A stretch of DNA of 29,100 bases from Silvimonas sp. JCM 19000 (GCA_001313065.1 BBFD01000014.1:1-29100), one strand, 5' to 3'; shown: positions 1 to 8,780, numbered from the stretch's first letter. The notes: a model not told the origin generated them from the letters alone. Program-made: numbers and translations.

Positions 1-44
1 CTGCGGTATGCTGGCCCATCGCCAGCTCCCCGAGTGTTTAGACC

Positions 45-634
45 ATGTCGGATGACTGATCCGCTATCGCTTTGAAGACATCAAGCCCAGCCCGGAACGC
101 GCGCGTGCCTGGGCCGCAGTCAAACGTTTCAACGACGACGCTACCCCGCCGGAAGAACGCCGCGCGTTAATCCAGCAACTGTTTGTCTGCGCCGACGACA
201 CAGCCAACGTCACCGCGCCGCTCAACTATGGCGGCGGCCATCCGGTCAAGCTGGGGCGCAAAGTGTTTATCAACGCCGGCCTCACCCTCGGTGCCGCCGC
301 TCCGGTGGAAATTGGCGACTACACCTTGATCGGGCCCCACGTGCAAATCCATACCGCCACCCACCCGGTCGATCCGATGGAGCGCCAGCGCTGGGCCTTC
401 TGGGGTCAGCCGGTGTCTATCGGGCAAAACGTGTGGATCGGCGCCGGCGCCATCATCTGCCCGGGCGTCAGCATTGGTGACCACAGCGTGGTGGCGGCGG
501 GCAGTGTGGTGGTGGCTGACGTGCCCGCCTGCACCCTGGTGGGCGGCAATCCGGCGCGGACAATCCGGCAACTGGATGCGCCGGATATGAATACGTTGTA
601 CGCGTTGCGGGAAGATCCGCCGCCCGCCGTATAA
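45..634 (+). CDS. maltose/galactoside O-acetyltransferase-like protein (frame break near its start)
   Basis: This is a left-handed beta-helix (hexapeptide repeat) acetyltransferase of the Maa/LacA/NodL family, which moves acetyl from acetyl-CoA to a sugar hydroxyl in the cytoplasm. The reading frame from 56 to 634 contains an N-terminal helical Mac domain (SPERARAWAAVKRFN), the family signature with the catalytic His (HTATHPVDP) and repeated hexapeptides ending in GGNPARTIRQL. Length fits the family at about 190-200 residues. The frame has an in-frame TGA at 53-55. An ATG at 45 gives MSD and would join the frame if one base is missing near 53, giving a natural start MSD-x-LIRYRFEDIK. No N-terminal ATG exists in the open frame itself before 263, which lies inside the beta-helix. 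The sugar acceptor cannot be read from sequence. Confidence 0.8.
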
Positions 635-656
635 AGCAGCGCACGTATGACCGCGG

Positions 657-1167
657 TCAAATGCGCCCGTTATGTGAGGGCCGCATGGCATTAAAGCGGC
701 GAGGCGGACGGCAAGTCGGCATGACCGCCGCGCCGATCATGAGGTCACAAAAAAAGCTCACGATAAAGCCCACCCCGGCGCTCCCCCAGATCAATGCAGC
801 CAGGATCTCGAAGGTATTTCTTAATTCTGGATGTCGGATGGCCAGAATGGGTAGGAGTGCGGCACGCACAACACATATGGCCGACATCAACAGCAAGCCG
901 GTGCGTTGTAACGGCGGGCGCCGCACAACGTCAAGCGCTGACGCAGCGTAGTACGCACAGGTGCCCATTAATCCGGCAATCACGAGACAGCTTACTGGCG
1001 CCAGCCAGGTCCCTGCTTCGTAGGATGACAGCACGCTTTGCGGCGCATTGAAAAAACCTTAGCCACGACAATCCCACGAAAATCGCACCGATATGGATGA
1101 CCACGCCACATAACGAAATTAAAACGGCGAGGACGATAAGGTGTCTGCCCGCTTTTCTAGTATCCAT
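657..1167 (-). CDS. small four-helix membrane protein, unknown function (one frameshift)
   Basis: I do not recognise the family. The start ATG at 1167 (MDTRKAGRH) has a GGAG five bases upstream. The frame breaks at an A6 run at 1051-1056; reading it as five bases joins LSWLRFF to NAPQSVLSSYEAGTW and gives one protein of about 170 residues. It has four hydrophobic segments: roughly residues 9-35, 52-77, 88-110 and 125-150. No signal peptide or catalytic motif is visible. It ends 22 bases from the acetyltransferase stop, convergent to it, so it is not in the same operon. Confidence 0.55.
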
Positions 1168-1189
1168 ATGAACTCCATAAGTAAGCACA

Positions 1190-1772
1190 ATTTTGCATGG
1201 ACGCTAGCGCAGGACGTTTCAGCCGATTGCGGCGCGTCACCGACGTCGCAATCGATATGCATTGGCACTGGATGCCCGCAACATCAATGACTGCAGTCAT
1301 CCTGGCCTGGCGAAGACGTAAAGCGCTGTCCATACCCCAAGCACAATGGCTTTTAATTTCATATTTGCTATTTTCTCATCACCCAATATATCGATATTGG
1401 AATGGGGCTATGCAGCGCAAGAACGCGGCCCATACAGGAATATGCTGAGTCCCGCGGCGGGCTCATACGGGCAGGCCGGCCCGACCAGCAAAATCGCACA
1501 TAATCCAAAATTGTTTAACAGAAAACGGCAAGGTTCGTCATTTATGCATACATATGGCTGCCATTTCGTTGCCAGCCGGAGGACCAAAAGCAAGAATGGG
1601 CGCTGCCGGATGGTTGTTGCCGCTGCGCAGGACGATGCCTCGAAAAGGCGCCTTACCTGTCGCTAGAGCTACGCTTTACGGGCCGCCCGCCGGTACTAAA
1701 GTCTAAATCGATTTAAGGTTGTATAAAACGTTGACGACTAACAGCGATGGATACTCCGCGCTATATGCCACG
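1190..1772. other. about 580 bases without a supportable gene
   Basis: Open frames exist on both strands but none shows a recognisable motif, a good ribosome binding site or a consistent frame. A minus-strand stretch near 1408-1593 encodes one hydrophobic segment (FGLCAILLVGPACP) and a minus-strand ATG near 1365 opens a 17-codon peptide; neither can be extended by repairing a homopolymer run. I see no RNA gene, no repeat and no insertion-sequence end. Confidence 0.4.
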
Positions 1773-2282
1773 GTGAATAATGTGCAACAACCCGATATAG
1801 AATTTTTTTAAAGCAGATCGATCAGTTCATCAAGTTCTATACAAAATGTTAGAGCTTTATCAATATGAAATGACAGATATCTGGGATCAAGACCTGAATG
1901 CGCAAGGTGAATACGGATACCCTCTTGAGAAATTTTGGGACAATGAGGATCATTTTGTGTTCATGGCTAAAGTGAACGGGCAGTATGCGGGATTCTGTCT
2001 CGTCGACAAATCGGTGAAAATCGGGCCTGACGGATTCTGGATAGACCAGTTTTTTTGTAATGAAAAAAATTCAGGCGCACCGGAATAGGCAAATCCCTTG
2101 CAGAACACGCCTTTAATTCTCTTGGCGGTAACTGGGAAGTGGGCCAGATGGTATTGAATCATTCAGCACGCGAATTCTGGCGTATAACAATCGGCAAATA
2201 CACGACAGAAAATTATGTTGAAACAGAGCTGATTGGCGGGTGGTGGGAAGGCACAGTACAGAGGTTTCGCACACCAGCCTGA
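1773..2282 (+). CDS. GNAT family N-acetyltransferase (three homopolymer breaks)
   Basis: Restored reading gives a GNAT acetyltransferase that would move acetyl from acetyl-CoA to an amine. The frame needs one base removed at each of T7 1803-1809, T7 2050-2056 and A7 2063-2069. The result runs from QQPDIEFFKADRSVHQVLYKM through an N-terminal helix pair (LELYQYEMTDI), a beta hairpin (VNGQYAGFCLVDK), and motif A with the acetyl-CoA pyrophosphate loop KKFRRTGIGKSLAEHAF, and ends with YTTENYVETELIGGWW. Length is about 168 residues, normal for the fold. No ATG exists at the N-terminus; GTG at 1773 or 1782 is possible. Substrate unknown. Confidence 0.75.
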
Positions 2283-2348
2283 TGCAATTGGCGATGTGCA
2301 CGTCTGCGGCACTGCAGCCGCAGCACGGTAGCGCAACGCCGGGAGACA

Positions 2349-2651
2349 TCATGAGAAAGCATCCCTGACGGGGTGCCGCCGCAACGGTGCTGACCGCGCC
2401 GCTAGAAGTATTGAATCCAACTGTGGCACTTGCAATGCCATCTCGAAATGTAACACTACCGGTGCCGCTCGAACCTGATGAGAATGAAATCCCGCCCAGA
2501 TTAATAGTCCCGGTGATTTTGGTGACGTCCTGAACAACCGTTAATCCACCTTTAGATACAGTGATGGTCCCATTCAAAGTTTTTTTATGGATACCGTTCC
2601 GCCAGACACCGGAACTTTGATATTACCGCTAGCATCTATATAGCCAGCCAT
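2349..2651 (-). CDS. small Gly/Ser/Thr-rich protein, unknown function (frameshifted)
   Basis: I do not recognise this protein. The start ATG at 2651 follows a strong AGGAGA. It opens MAGYIDASGNIKVPVSGGTV, breaks at T7 2580-2586 (one base too long) and continues with TLNGTITVSKGGLTVVQDV and TINLGGISFSSGSSGTGSV, alternating hydrophobic and Gly/Ser/Thr residues that suggest beta strands. The C-terminus is uncertain. If one base is missing from a C-run near 2378 the protein ends AAAPVRDAFS at 2349 (about 100 residues). If not, the frame runs to 2113 through a Cys-rich stretch (PCCGCSAADVHIANC) and overlaps the convergent GNAT gene, which is less likely. It lies about 105 bases downstream of the NHL protein in the same direction, so the two are probably co-transcribed. 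Confidence 0.5.
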
Positions 2652-2757
2652 ATTTTTTTCTCCTGATTCGTAATTTAAATTAATAAAATTACCGATTATT
2701 GCTACTGGCAGTGCAAGAAACAACAAACCTCTATTTCAGCCTGGTCCATTATCTAAT

Positions 2758-3998
2758 TTAGTCAGCTTGCACGAACCAGGTTGAGTTTTCGATTCCACCC
2801 ATTTTTTTACCCTTAAATATCTCGGCCAAATCAGCGCCGGCTATCAGGCCAACAGTTCCATCTTCATTTAATCGATAAATCGAATTTCTCATCGTATCCG
2901 ATAAATTAATGGTTCCGTCACGACCGATATTAATGGCATAAAGACTGATGTATTGTCGGTAATCTAAAAAAAATCTGCATCGTCGGGTTCGCTAAATCGC
3001 ACGACAGTCTTTACTTCCCCAGAATACGAGACCTTTCTTACCGATTTATCGTCGTCCACCACATAGAAATTCTGCTTTCCATCCCACGCAATTGAACGGG
3101 GAATTCTAAATCTAGCCTCTGCTCCGGCCGCATCTACGCTGCCGTGCTGACCATTTTTTCCAGCCAGGGTGGTGACCACTCCATCTGGTGTAATACGCCG
3201 GATAGTGCCGGAACCTCAGCAATGAAAATGGTGTCGTTATCGTCAATGGTCATACCCATAATGACGCCAAATCGCGCGACATTGGCCGCACCGTCGACAT
3301 CGAAGCCAGCCGCTTCACCTACGCTTTCGCCAACCCATGTCGTTACATTCCCTGATGGCGAAACTTTCTGGATTCGCGTACCCGCATCAGCAACAAATAG
3401 ATTACCGCGGTGATCAATCACCAATGCGCCGGGAAGATAAAAAAAATTCATCTCCCGATGACTCTGCTCCTGAATCGCGCTATTTTTTTGCGATTACACT
3501 GATATGCCCATGTGCATCAATCTTCTTAACTGAATTATCTTTAACGTCACTAACAAAGACATTTCCCGCAGAATCTGTCGTGATGCTATTCGGCCATTCA
3601 ATACGCATTGAATTTGTATAGGCGCTGGCGGGCTGGCCGCGCCGCCGTTCTGCCAGCAGATCGCTGACATCTCCGCTTTGCGTCACCCTGCGTATATTTC
3701 CGCTGTCAAAGTCAGCCACATAAAGATCCCCAAGCGAACCCGATGTGATTGAACGCGGGCCGGAAAAGCGGGCCTGCAGTCCATGGCCATTAACGAGCCC
3801 CGCGGTCAAGGAGACAATATTTGCGATCCGGGAAATTTCCGTGCACTGCAGATTCGTGGCATCAATATGGCCAATAATCTTATCGCCCACCGATGTGGAT
3901 GGCGTCGGCCCCTGCGTAGTTTGTGACGCAGCTAATGCGCACATGGACATGACGCCGAAAGCCAGCGCGCCCAGCGTACGAAATTTGATTATGTTCAT
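2758..3998 (-). CDS. secreted NHL-repeat beta-propeller protein (three frame breaks)
   Basis: The start ATG at 3998 follows AGGGAAG. Residues 1-23 are a Sec signal peptide (LGALAFGVMSMCALA, then ASQ), so the protein is exported. The rest is a series of NHL/YVTN-type propeller blades, recognisable by repeats such as GDLYVADFDSGNIRRV, GNVFVSDVKDNSVKKI, GNLFVADAGTRIQKV, DTIFIAEGSGTIRRI and QNFYVVDDDKSVRKV. Three repairs are required: T7 3483-3489 reads as six, one G is missing near 3212, and A8 2966-2973 must shift frame (for example to six) to continue DYRQYISLYAINIGRDG and end WFVQAD. Restored length is about 412 residues. NHL propellers bind proteins, RNA or carbohydrate; the ligand here is unknown. 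An HlyD remnant ends 68 bases upstream on the same strand. Confidence 0.75.
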
Positions 3999-4066
3999 TT
4001 AATACTTCCCTATTCTCAGGCCGCGATCAGGATAACTAGCGTTCCCGCAAACTCTCACTTCCATAA

Positions 4067-4190
4067 TCAATCAACGGACTTAAAAAAATACTCCGCAACT
4101 ATTCTCTTCCCGGTTTTAACCTCCACCGTCACATTCATCCCCGGCGTCAGATTCACAGGAGTGGAGGACAGCGCGCCTGCAACTTGCTGC
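4067..4190 (-). pseudogene. C-terminal remnant of an HlyD-type membrane fusion protein
   Basis: The last 30 or so codons read VNLTPGMNVTVEVKTGKRI followed by VAEYFFKSVD and a stop. This closely matches the conserved C-terminal end of HlyD/PrtE-type adaptors of type I secretion (pattern L-x-PGM-x-VTVE-x-KTGKR). Upstream on the same strand the similarity stops: the frame continues into sequence unlike HlyD, and a hairpin with a T tract lies at 4249-4284. No ABC transporter or TolC gene is present. I read it as the broken-off end of a lost type I secretion gene; a large deletion or assembly join is an alternative. Confidence 0.6.
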
Positions 4191-4248
4191 CAGTATCGGA
4201 AAGCCAGGGTCATGGGCCATCCGATAGGCGACCTCTGGGTATTGCGTT

Positions 4249-4284
4249 TCAAAAAAAATAACCGTTCATCCAGAATGAACGGTT
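4249..4284 (-). terminator. perfect 10-bp hairpin with T tract, minus-strand terminator candidate
   Basis: AACCGTTCAT and ATGAACGGTT form a perfect 10-bp stem around a 5-base loop, followed on the minus strand by A and eight T. This is a canonical intrinsic terminator shape. It could also lie inside a decayed coding region, because the minus-strand frame through it stays open. Confidence 0.5.
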
Positions 4285-4443
4285 TGGCAGTCCTTCTCGA
4301 ACATATCCATTGCACCACGGCGGGGTTACCAATATATGCCCTCTCAGCTCAGTGGAATCCATGAAGGAACAACCCCACCCTTGTTTTAACTTGGCTAACA
4401 CCACGCTATAGGCTGTCGCTTGATATCCATTTAGCTTAAGAAG

Positions 4444-4475
4444 TGAACGCCCCTGATTTTCTATTGAGGCGTTCA
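4444..4475. repeat. inverted repeat, 8-bp arms
   Basis: TGAACGCC at 4444-4451 and GGCGTTCA at 4468-4475 are exact reverse complements separated by 16 mostly AT-rich bases. There is no T tract on either side, so a terminator role is weak. It may be a regulator site or a decayed mobile-element end. Confidence 0.35.
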
Positions 4476-4664
4476 TTGATCTGTTGAATTAACCCACCTG
4501 CCGTTGCGCCCCTTGGCGGATTCCGTTTGCAACGTGCGCCGCACAGCGCCGCCGAAGGTCGCCGAGCTGGCCGCAAGCAAACGTCTAGCTCCTTAAATAC
4601 TCGGCCTCTACAGATGCCGTATTCGTTGATTTCACTCTTGGGTTGCAGGATTTCAAGCCTTAAT

Positions 4665-4678
4665 TTGACGAACATCAA
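4665..4678 (+). promoter_or_regulatory. FNR/Anr-type binding site upstream of nrdD
   Basis: TTGACGAACATCAA matches the FNR consensus TTGAT-N4-ATCAA at nine of ten fixed positions. Its centre is about 94 bases before the nrdD start codon. At the usual class II position (-41.5) it would place transcription start near 4713, exactly at the first NrdR-like box. An oxygen-sensing activator fits an oxygen-sensitive reductase. Confidence 0.7.
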
Positions 4679-4711
4679 ATATGCGCGGCTTGTGTGTTTC
4701 GCTCGCCGCAA

Positions 4712-4727
4712 ACACAAGATATGGTGT
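4712..4727 (+). promoter_or_regulatory. NrdR box 1
   Basis: ACACAAGATATGGTGT fits the 16-bp NrdR palindrome (ACAC, AT-rich core, GTGT) found before ribonucleotide reductase operons. NrdR represses these operons when dATP is high. Box 2 starts exactly 31 bases downstream, about three helical turns, the spacing typical of tandem NrdR boxes. Confidence 0.75.
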
Positions 4728-4742
4728 CGTTTATTCCAACGA

Positions 4743-4758
4743 ACACCATATCTTGAGG
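4743..4758 (+). promoter_or_regulatory. NrdR box 2 overlapping the nrdD ribosome binding site
   Basis: ACACCATATCTTGAGG repeats the core of box 1 in inverted orientation; 13 bases (ACACCATATCTTG) are an exact reverse complement of CAAGATATGGTGT in box 1. The right half is degenerate because its GAGG serves as the Shine-Dalgarno sequence, eight bases before the ATG at 4766. The two boxes could also fold into a hairpin in the mRNA leader. Confidence 0.65.
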
Positions 4759-4765
4759 CCCGCCG

Positions 4766-6515
4766 ATGTCTGCCCCTGTTAGCCGCAACCCGCTGCCCAC
4801 CTTGCGCAGCGCGGCCGCCACGCTGGTCGATCCCATTGCTACGCTCAATGAATATCTGGACAAATCGGACTGGCGCGTCAATGCCAATGCCAACCAGGGC
4901 TGGAGTCTGGGCGGGCTGATTCTGAACACCAGCGGCAAGGTCATCGCCAATTACTGGCTCGACGCGGTTTACCCGGCCGAAGTAAGCGCCGCCCATCGTA
5001 GCGGCGCCATGCATATCCATGATCTGGACATGTTGTGCGGCTACTGCGCCGGTTGGTCCTTGCGTCGTTTATTGCACGAAGGTTTTAACGGCGTACCTGG
5101 CAAGATCGATGCGCGGCCCCCCAGGCATTTATCCAGCGCCATCGGCCAGATTGTTAACTTCCTCGGCACTTTGCAAAATGAATGGGCTGGCGCGCAGGCG
5201 TTTTCTTCGTTCGATACCTATCTGGCGCCGCTGGTCCGCGTGGACAAGCTCAGTTATGCCGCCGTCAAACAATGCATACAAGAACTGATTTTTTAATCTG
5301 AATGTGCCCAGCCGCTGGGGCACACAAACACCGTTTACCAATCTGACTTTTGATTGGGTTTGCCCGGCCGATTTGCGCGAACAAATCCCTTATGTGGGCG
5401 GCGAAGAAATGCCGTTTACCTACGGCGAATTGCAAGCGAAATGGATATGCTTAATCGCGCCTATATCGAAGTCATGACCGAAGGCGACGCGCGCGGCCGT
5501 GTGTTTACCTTTCCAATTCCCACTTACAACATCACCCGCGATTTTCCGTGGGAACACCCCAATACCCGCCCGCTGTTTGAAATGACCGCGCGTTACGGTC
5601 TGCCTTACTTCCAGAATTTTTTTGAATAGCGATCTGGAGCCGCATATGGTGCGGTCGATGTGCTGCCGGCTGCAGCTGGATTTGCGTGAATTGCTCAAGC
5701 GCGGCAATGGGCTGTTTGGCTCGGCCGAACAAACCGGCAGCCTGGGCGTGGTCACGTTGAATTGCGCACGCCTCGGTTTTGAATATCAAGGCGATGAAAC
5801 CGCATTGCTGGCGCGCGTGGATGAACTGCTCGACCTGGCGCGCGACAGTCTGGAAATCAAACGTGAACTGATACAACGCTTTATGGATGGCGGCCTGTAT
5901 CCCTATACCCAGCGCTATCTGGGCACCCTGCGCAATCATTTCAGCACCGTGGGCGTGAATGGCGTTAATGAAATGATCCGCAATTTCAGCGCCAACACAG
6001 ACGACATCACCAGCGTCAGCGGCAAAAGCCTGGCTTTGCGTTTGATGGCGCATATCCGCGAACGTATTGCGCAATTCCAGGAACAAACCGGCCATCTATA
6101 CAACCTGGAAGCCACGCCGGCCGAAGGCACGACGTACCGGTTTGCCAAAGCCGATCAACGCTGCTGCCCCGGCATTCTGCAAGCGGGTACGCCGGACCAG
6201 CCGTATTACACCAATTCAACGCAATTGCCGGTGGGTTATACCGATGACCCGTTCCACGCGCTGGAACAGCAAGAAGCGCTGCAGCGGCAATATACCGGCG
6301 GCACCGTGTTGCACTTGTATATGAACGAAGCGATGGTTTCGGCCGATGCCTGCCGTACTCTGGTGCAACGCGCGCTGACGCAATTCCGCCTGCCCTATAT
6401 CACCATTTCCCCCACGTTTTCGATCTGTCCCAAGCATGGCTATTTAAGTGGCCAACACGAGTTCTGCCCGCGCTGCGATGCCGAATTGCTGGGCATGCCT
6501 GATCTCGTGGCCTGA
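4766..6515 (+). CDS. nrdD: anaerobic ribonucleoside-triphosphate reductase, main part (three frame breaks)
   Basis: Class III ribonucleotide reductase reduces NTPs to dNTPs without oxygen. Restored sequence is about 583 residues: an N-terminal region with the ten-stranded barrel (WSLGGLILNTSGKVIANYWL, HIHDLDMLCGYCAGWSLRRL), a barrel core (FTFPIPTYNITRDFPWEH, CCRLQLDLRELLKRGNGLFG) and near its end a zinc-type Cys cluster, CPKH-x10-CPRC. The breaks are T6 5289-5294 (one too long), a missing G near 5438 (QAEMDML) and T7 5617-5623 (one too long; NFLNSDLEPHM). The start ATG has GAGG eight bases upstream. The C-terminal glycyl-radical motif normally at the end of NrdD is absent; it is encoded by the next gene. 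The protein needs activation by NrdG, also in this operon. Confidence 0.9.
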
Positions 6516-6543
6516 AACCAATTCACTCAAAAGGAAAGCACTC

Positions 6544-6717
6544 ATGAACGCGCCGATTCGCCCTGAAGTACTGCAACAAAGCGCCGCGCAACTCGACGCG
6601 GCACTCCGCACACGCTGCGAAGTATGGACCCGCGTAATGGGCTATCACCGGCCGGTTTCGGCCTTCAATATCGGCAAGCAAGGCGAATTTGCCGAGCGCA
6701 AGTTCTTTAAACAATAA
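6544..6717 (+). CDS. stand-alone glycyl-radical domain of NrdD
   Basis: A 57-residue protein consisting of a short N-terminal helix ([19 protein letters not shown]) and the class III reductase C-terminus [18 protein letters not shown], followed by [18 protein letters not shown] carries the Gly that NrdG converts into a glycyl radical. It has its own ATG with an AAGGA six to ten bases upstream and starts 28 bases after the nrdD stop, in a different frame, so it looks like a separate gene and not a read-through tail. It would have to dock onto NrdD to complete the active site. Because the window is full of indels, a lost base could have split a single gene, but the well-placed ribosome binding site argues against that. 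Confidence 0.75.
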   Translation: MNAPIRPEVLQQSAAQLDAALRTRCEVWTRVMGYHRPVSAFNIGKQGEFAERKFFKQ

Positions 6718-6728
6718 AGCAGAGCGCC

Positions 6729-7435
6729 ATGACTATGACTGCGCAAACCAGGCAACCCGTAATCGGCGGACTGATCCCGTTTTCCAGCGTGGATTACCCC
6801 GGCAAGCTGGCGTGCGTGGTCTTTCTGGCTGGCTGCCCATGGCGCTGCAGTTATTGCCACAATCCGCATCTGCTCAGCCGTAAACGCCATGCGGGCGCGC
6901 CAGGTTGGGCCGATACCCTGCTCTGGCTGCGAACACGGCTGCATTTGCTGGATGCGGTCGTGTTTTCCGGCGGCGAACCCTTGAGCGAGCTACCCTGCCG
7001 CGCCTGCTGGCCGACGTTAAAGCGCTGGGCATGAAAACTGCGCTGCACACCGGCGGCGCGTGGCCGGACAGGCTGACGCAGTGCCTGCCCTTGCTGGACT
7101 GGGTGGGCTTTGATGTCAAAGCGCCGTTCGCCGATTACAAACAGATCACGCACAAACTGGATAGCGGCGCGCAAGCACGCGTGTCGCTAACGCGTTTGAT
7201 CGAAAGCGGTGTGGATTACGAATGCCGCACCACCTTTCATCCCGACCTGCTCAGCACCGAACAATTGCGGCGTCTGGCTACCACGCTGGCGGTGCAGGGC
7301 GTGCAGCATTTTGCGCTGCAACCCTACCGTGCCAACGGTTGTGGCCAGTCTTTGCCGCTGACCAAGGCCTGGCCCGAGGCCCGCTTTATGGCTGAAATGG
7401 GCAGCTTGTTTCCGCACTTCAGCGTGCGCGGATAA
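6729..7435 (+). CDS. nrdG: anaerobic ribonucleotide reductase-activating protein, radical SAM (one frame break)
   Basis: NrdG uses S-adenosylmethionine and a 4Fe-4S cluster to generate the glycyl radical on NrdD. The cluster motif is visible as [16 protein letters not shown] (C-x3-C-x2-C) at about residues 35-50, preceded by [20 protein letters not shown], and followed by the SAM-binding VVFSGGEPL. One base is missing near 6985; adding a G gives [20 protein letters not shown] and continuity to the stop at 7435. Length of about 235 residues fits this subfamily. It starts 12 bases after the glycyl-radical gene, so the three genes form one operon. ATG at 6735 is an alternative start. Confidence 0.88.
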
Positions 7436-7550
7436 CGTGAATATTTTTGACAGCATCATCTTCGCTAAGCCGTTTTGATCTTTATCAAGAATTGCGCGGA
7501 GCGAAACCGGCAGACTCGCGGCTCTTAATCTTCTCGCCAAAGGCCGCTCC

Positions 7551-8715
7551 ATGCTCAACCATCGCTTTAATCCCCTGCTGATCAAGGGCAAATCTTTGCT
7601 CCCGGTCGTTCAGGGCGGCATGGGCGTGGGCGTCTCCGCGCACAAGCTGGCGGGCGCCGTCGCAGCATTGGGCGCCGTCGGAACACTGGCTTCGGTGGAT
7701 TTGCGCCACCATCACCCGGATTTGCTGGCACAAAGCAAAGACATCAAAGACCAGGCCGGGCTGGATGCCATCAACTTTGTCGCCCTCGATCGCGAAATCA
7801 AACTGGCGCAGCAAACCGCAGCCGGCAACGGCATGTTGGCAGTGAACGTGATGAAGGCCGTGACTTCGAACGAAGGCTATGTACGCCAGGCCTGCGAATC
7901 TGGCGCCGACGCATCGTCATGGGCGCGGGCCTGCCGCTGGACCTGCCCGAGATTACCTCTGCTTTTCCGCACATCGCGCTGATTCCTATCCTGTCCGATA
8001 GCCGCGGCATCGCCGTCATCCTGAAGAAGTGGATCAAAAAAAAGAACCGCCTGCCTGACGCCATCGTGATCGAGCATCCGGCCCACGCGGGCGGCCACCT
8101 CGGCGCGACGCGCATCGACGATATCAACAATCCCAAATTTGAATTTGATCGGGTACTGGCTGAAACCCATCAGGTATTCCGCGATCTGCAACTGGCAGAA
8201 CGCCAGGTACCGCTGATTGTGGCTGGCGGCATCAATCAACACGCGCAGGTGGCGCATTACCTCGAGAATGGCGCCAGCGCGGTCCAGCTCGGCACCGCTT
8301 TTGCCGTAACGCAGGAAGGCGATGCGCACGAGAACTTCAAACAAGTACTGGCCAATGCCGGGCCCGACGATATCGTCGAGTTTATGAGCGTGGCTGGCTT
8401 GCCGCCCGCGCCGTGCTCACGCCCTGGCTAAAGAACTACATCAACCGCGAGGCACGCCTGCAATCCAACGCCAAAGCTGACCCCGGCCGCTGCACGCAAG
8501 GCATGAATTGTTTGTCGGTATGCGGGTTGCGCGACGGCCTGGCCAAGGTCGGGCAGTTCTGCATCGACCTCAAGCTGGCGGCGGCCATGCGCGGCGAAGT
8601 GGCGCGTGGCTTGTTCTTCCGTGGCGCTGATCCATTGCCCTTCGGCGCCGCGATCCGGCCGGTACGCGAGCTGATCGACTATCTTTTGACGGGCAAACAG
8701 CCCGCCATCGCTTGA
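7551..8715 (+). CDS. nitronate monooxygenase / 2-nitropropane dioxygenase family flavoprotein (two frame breaks)
   Basis: An FMN-dependent TIM-barrel enzyme of the nitronate monooxygenase family, which oxidises alkyl nitronates; some members have other substrates. The N-terminus PVVQGGMGVGVSAHKLAGAV is the family opening, the middle carries VIEHPAHAGGHLG (FMN phosphate loop and active-site His region), and IVAGGINQHAQVAHYLENGA with VQLGTAF is the C-terminal phosphate-binding part. Single C or G losses near 7908 (ADAIVMGAGLPLDLPE) and near 8405 (VAGLPARAVLTPWL) break the frame. The last 90 residues include CTQGMNCLSVCGLRDGLAKVGQFC, a Cys-containing tail shared by a long subfamily. Length of about 389 residues is normal. 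It stands alone between nrdG and a terminator. Confidence 0.82.
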
Positions 8716-8754
8716 GCGCCCACGTTTTCTGACAATTTTTTTTGAAGTCGACGG

Positions 8755-8771
8755 GTGACGAAATTCGTCAC
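8755..8771. repeat. near-perfect palindrome GTGACGAA-A-TTCGTCAC
   Basis: Two exact 8-bp arms around a single A. It sits 40 bases after the nitronate monooxygenase stop and just before a terminator. The compact symmetry is like a dimeric repressor operator, but no promoter is evident nearby. Confidence 0.4.
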
Positions 8772-8780
8772 TTGAGACGC

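Noticed and set aside
1197..1666. Plus-strand open frames of 83 and 106 codons
   Set aside because: Composition is unlike protein, there are no ribosome binding sites and no motif; they overlap in different frames.
4436..5020. Minus-strand open frame of 194 codons across the nrdD start
   Set aside because: It covers the FNR and NrdR sites and the nrdD N-terminus, has no known motif and is a shadow frame.
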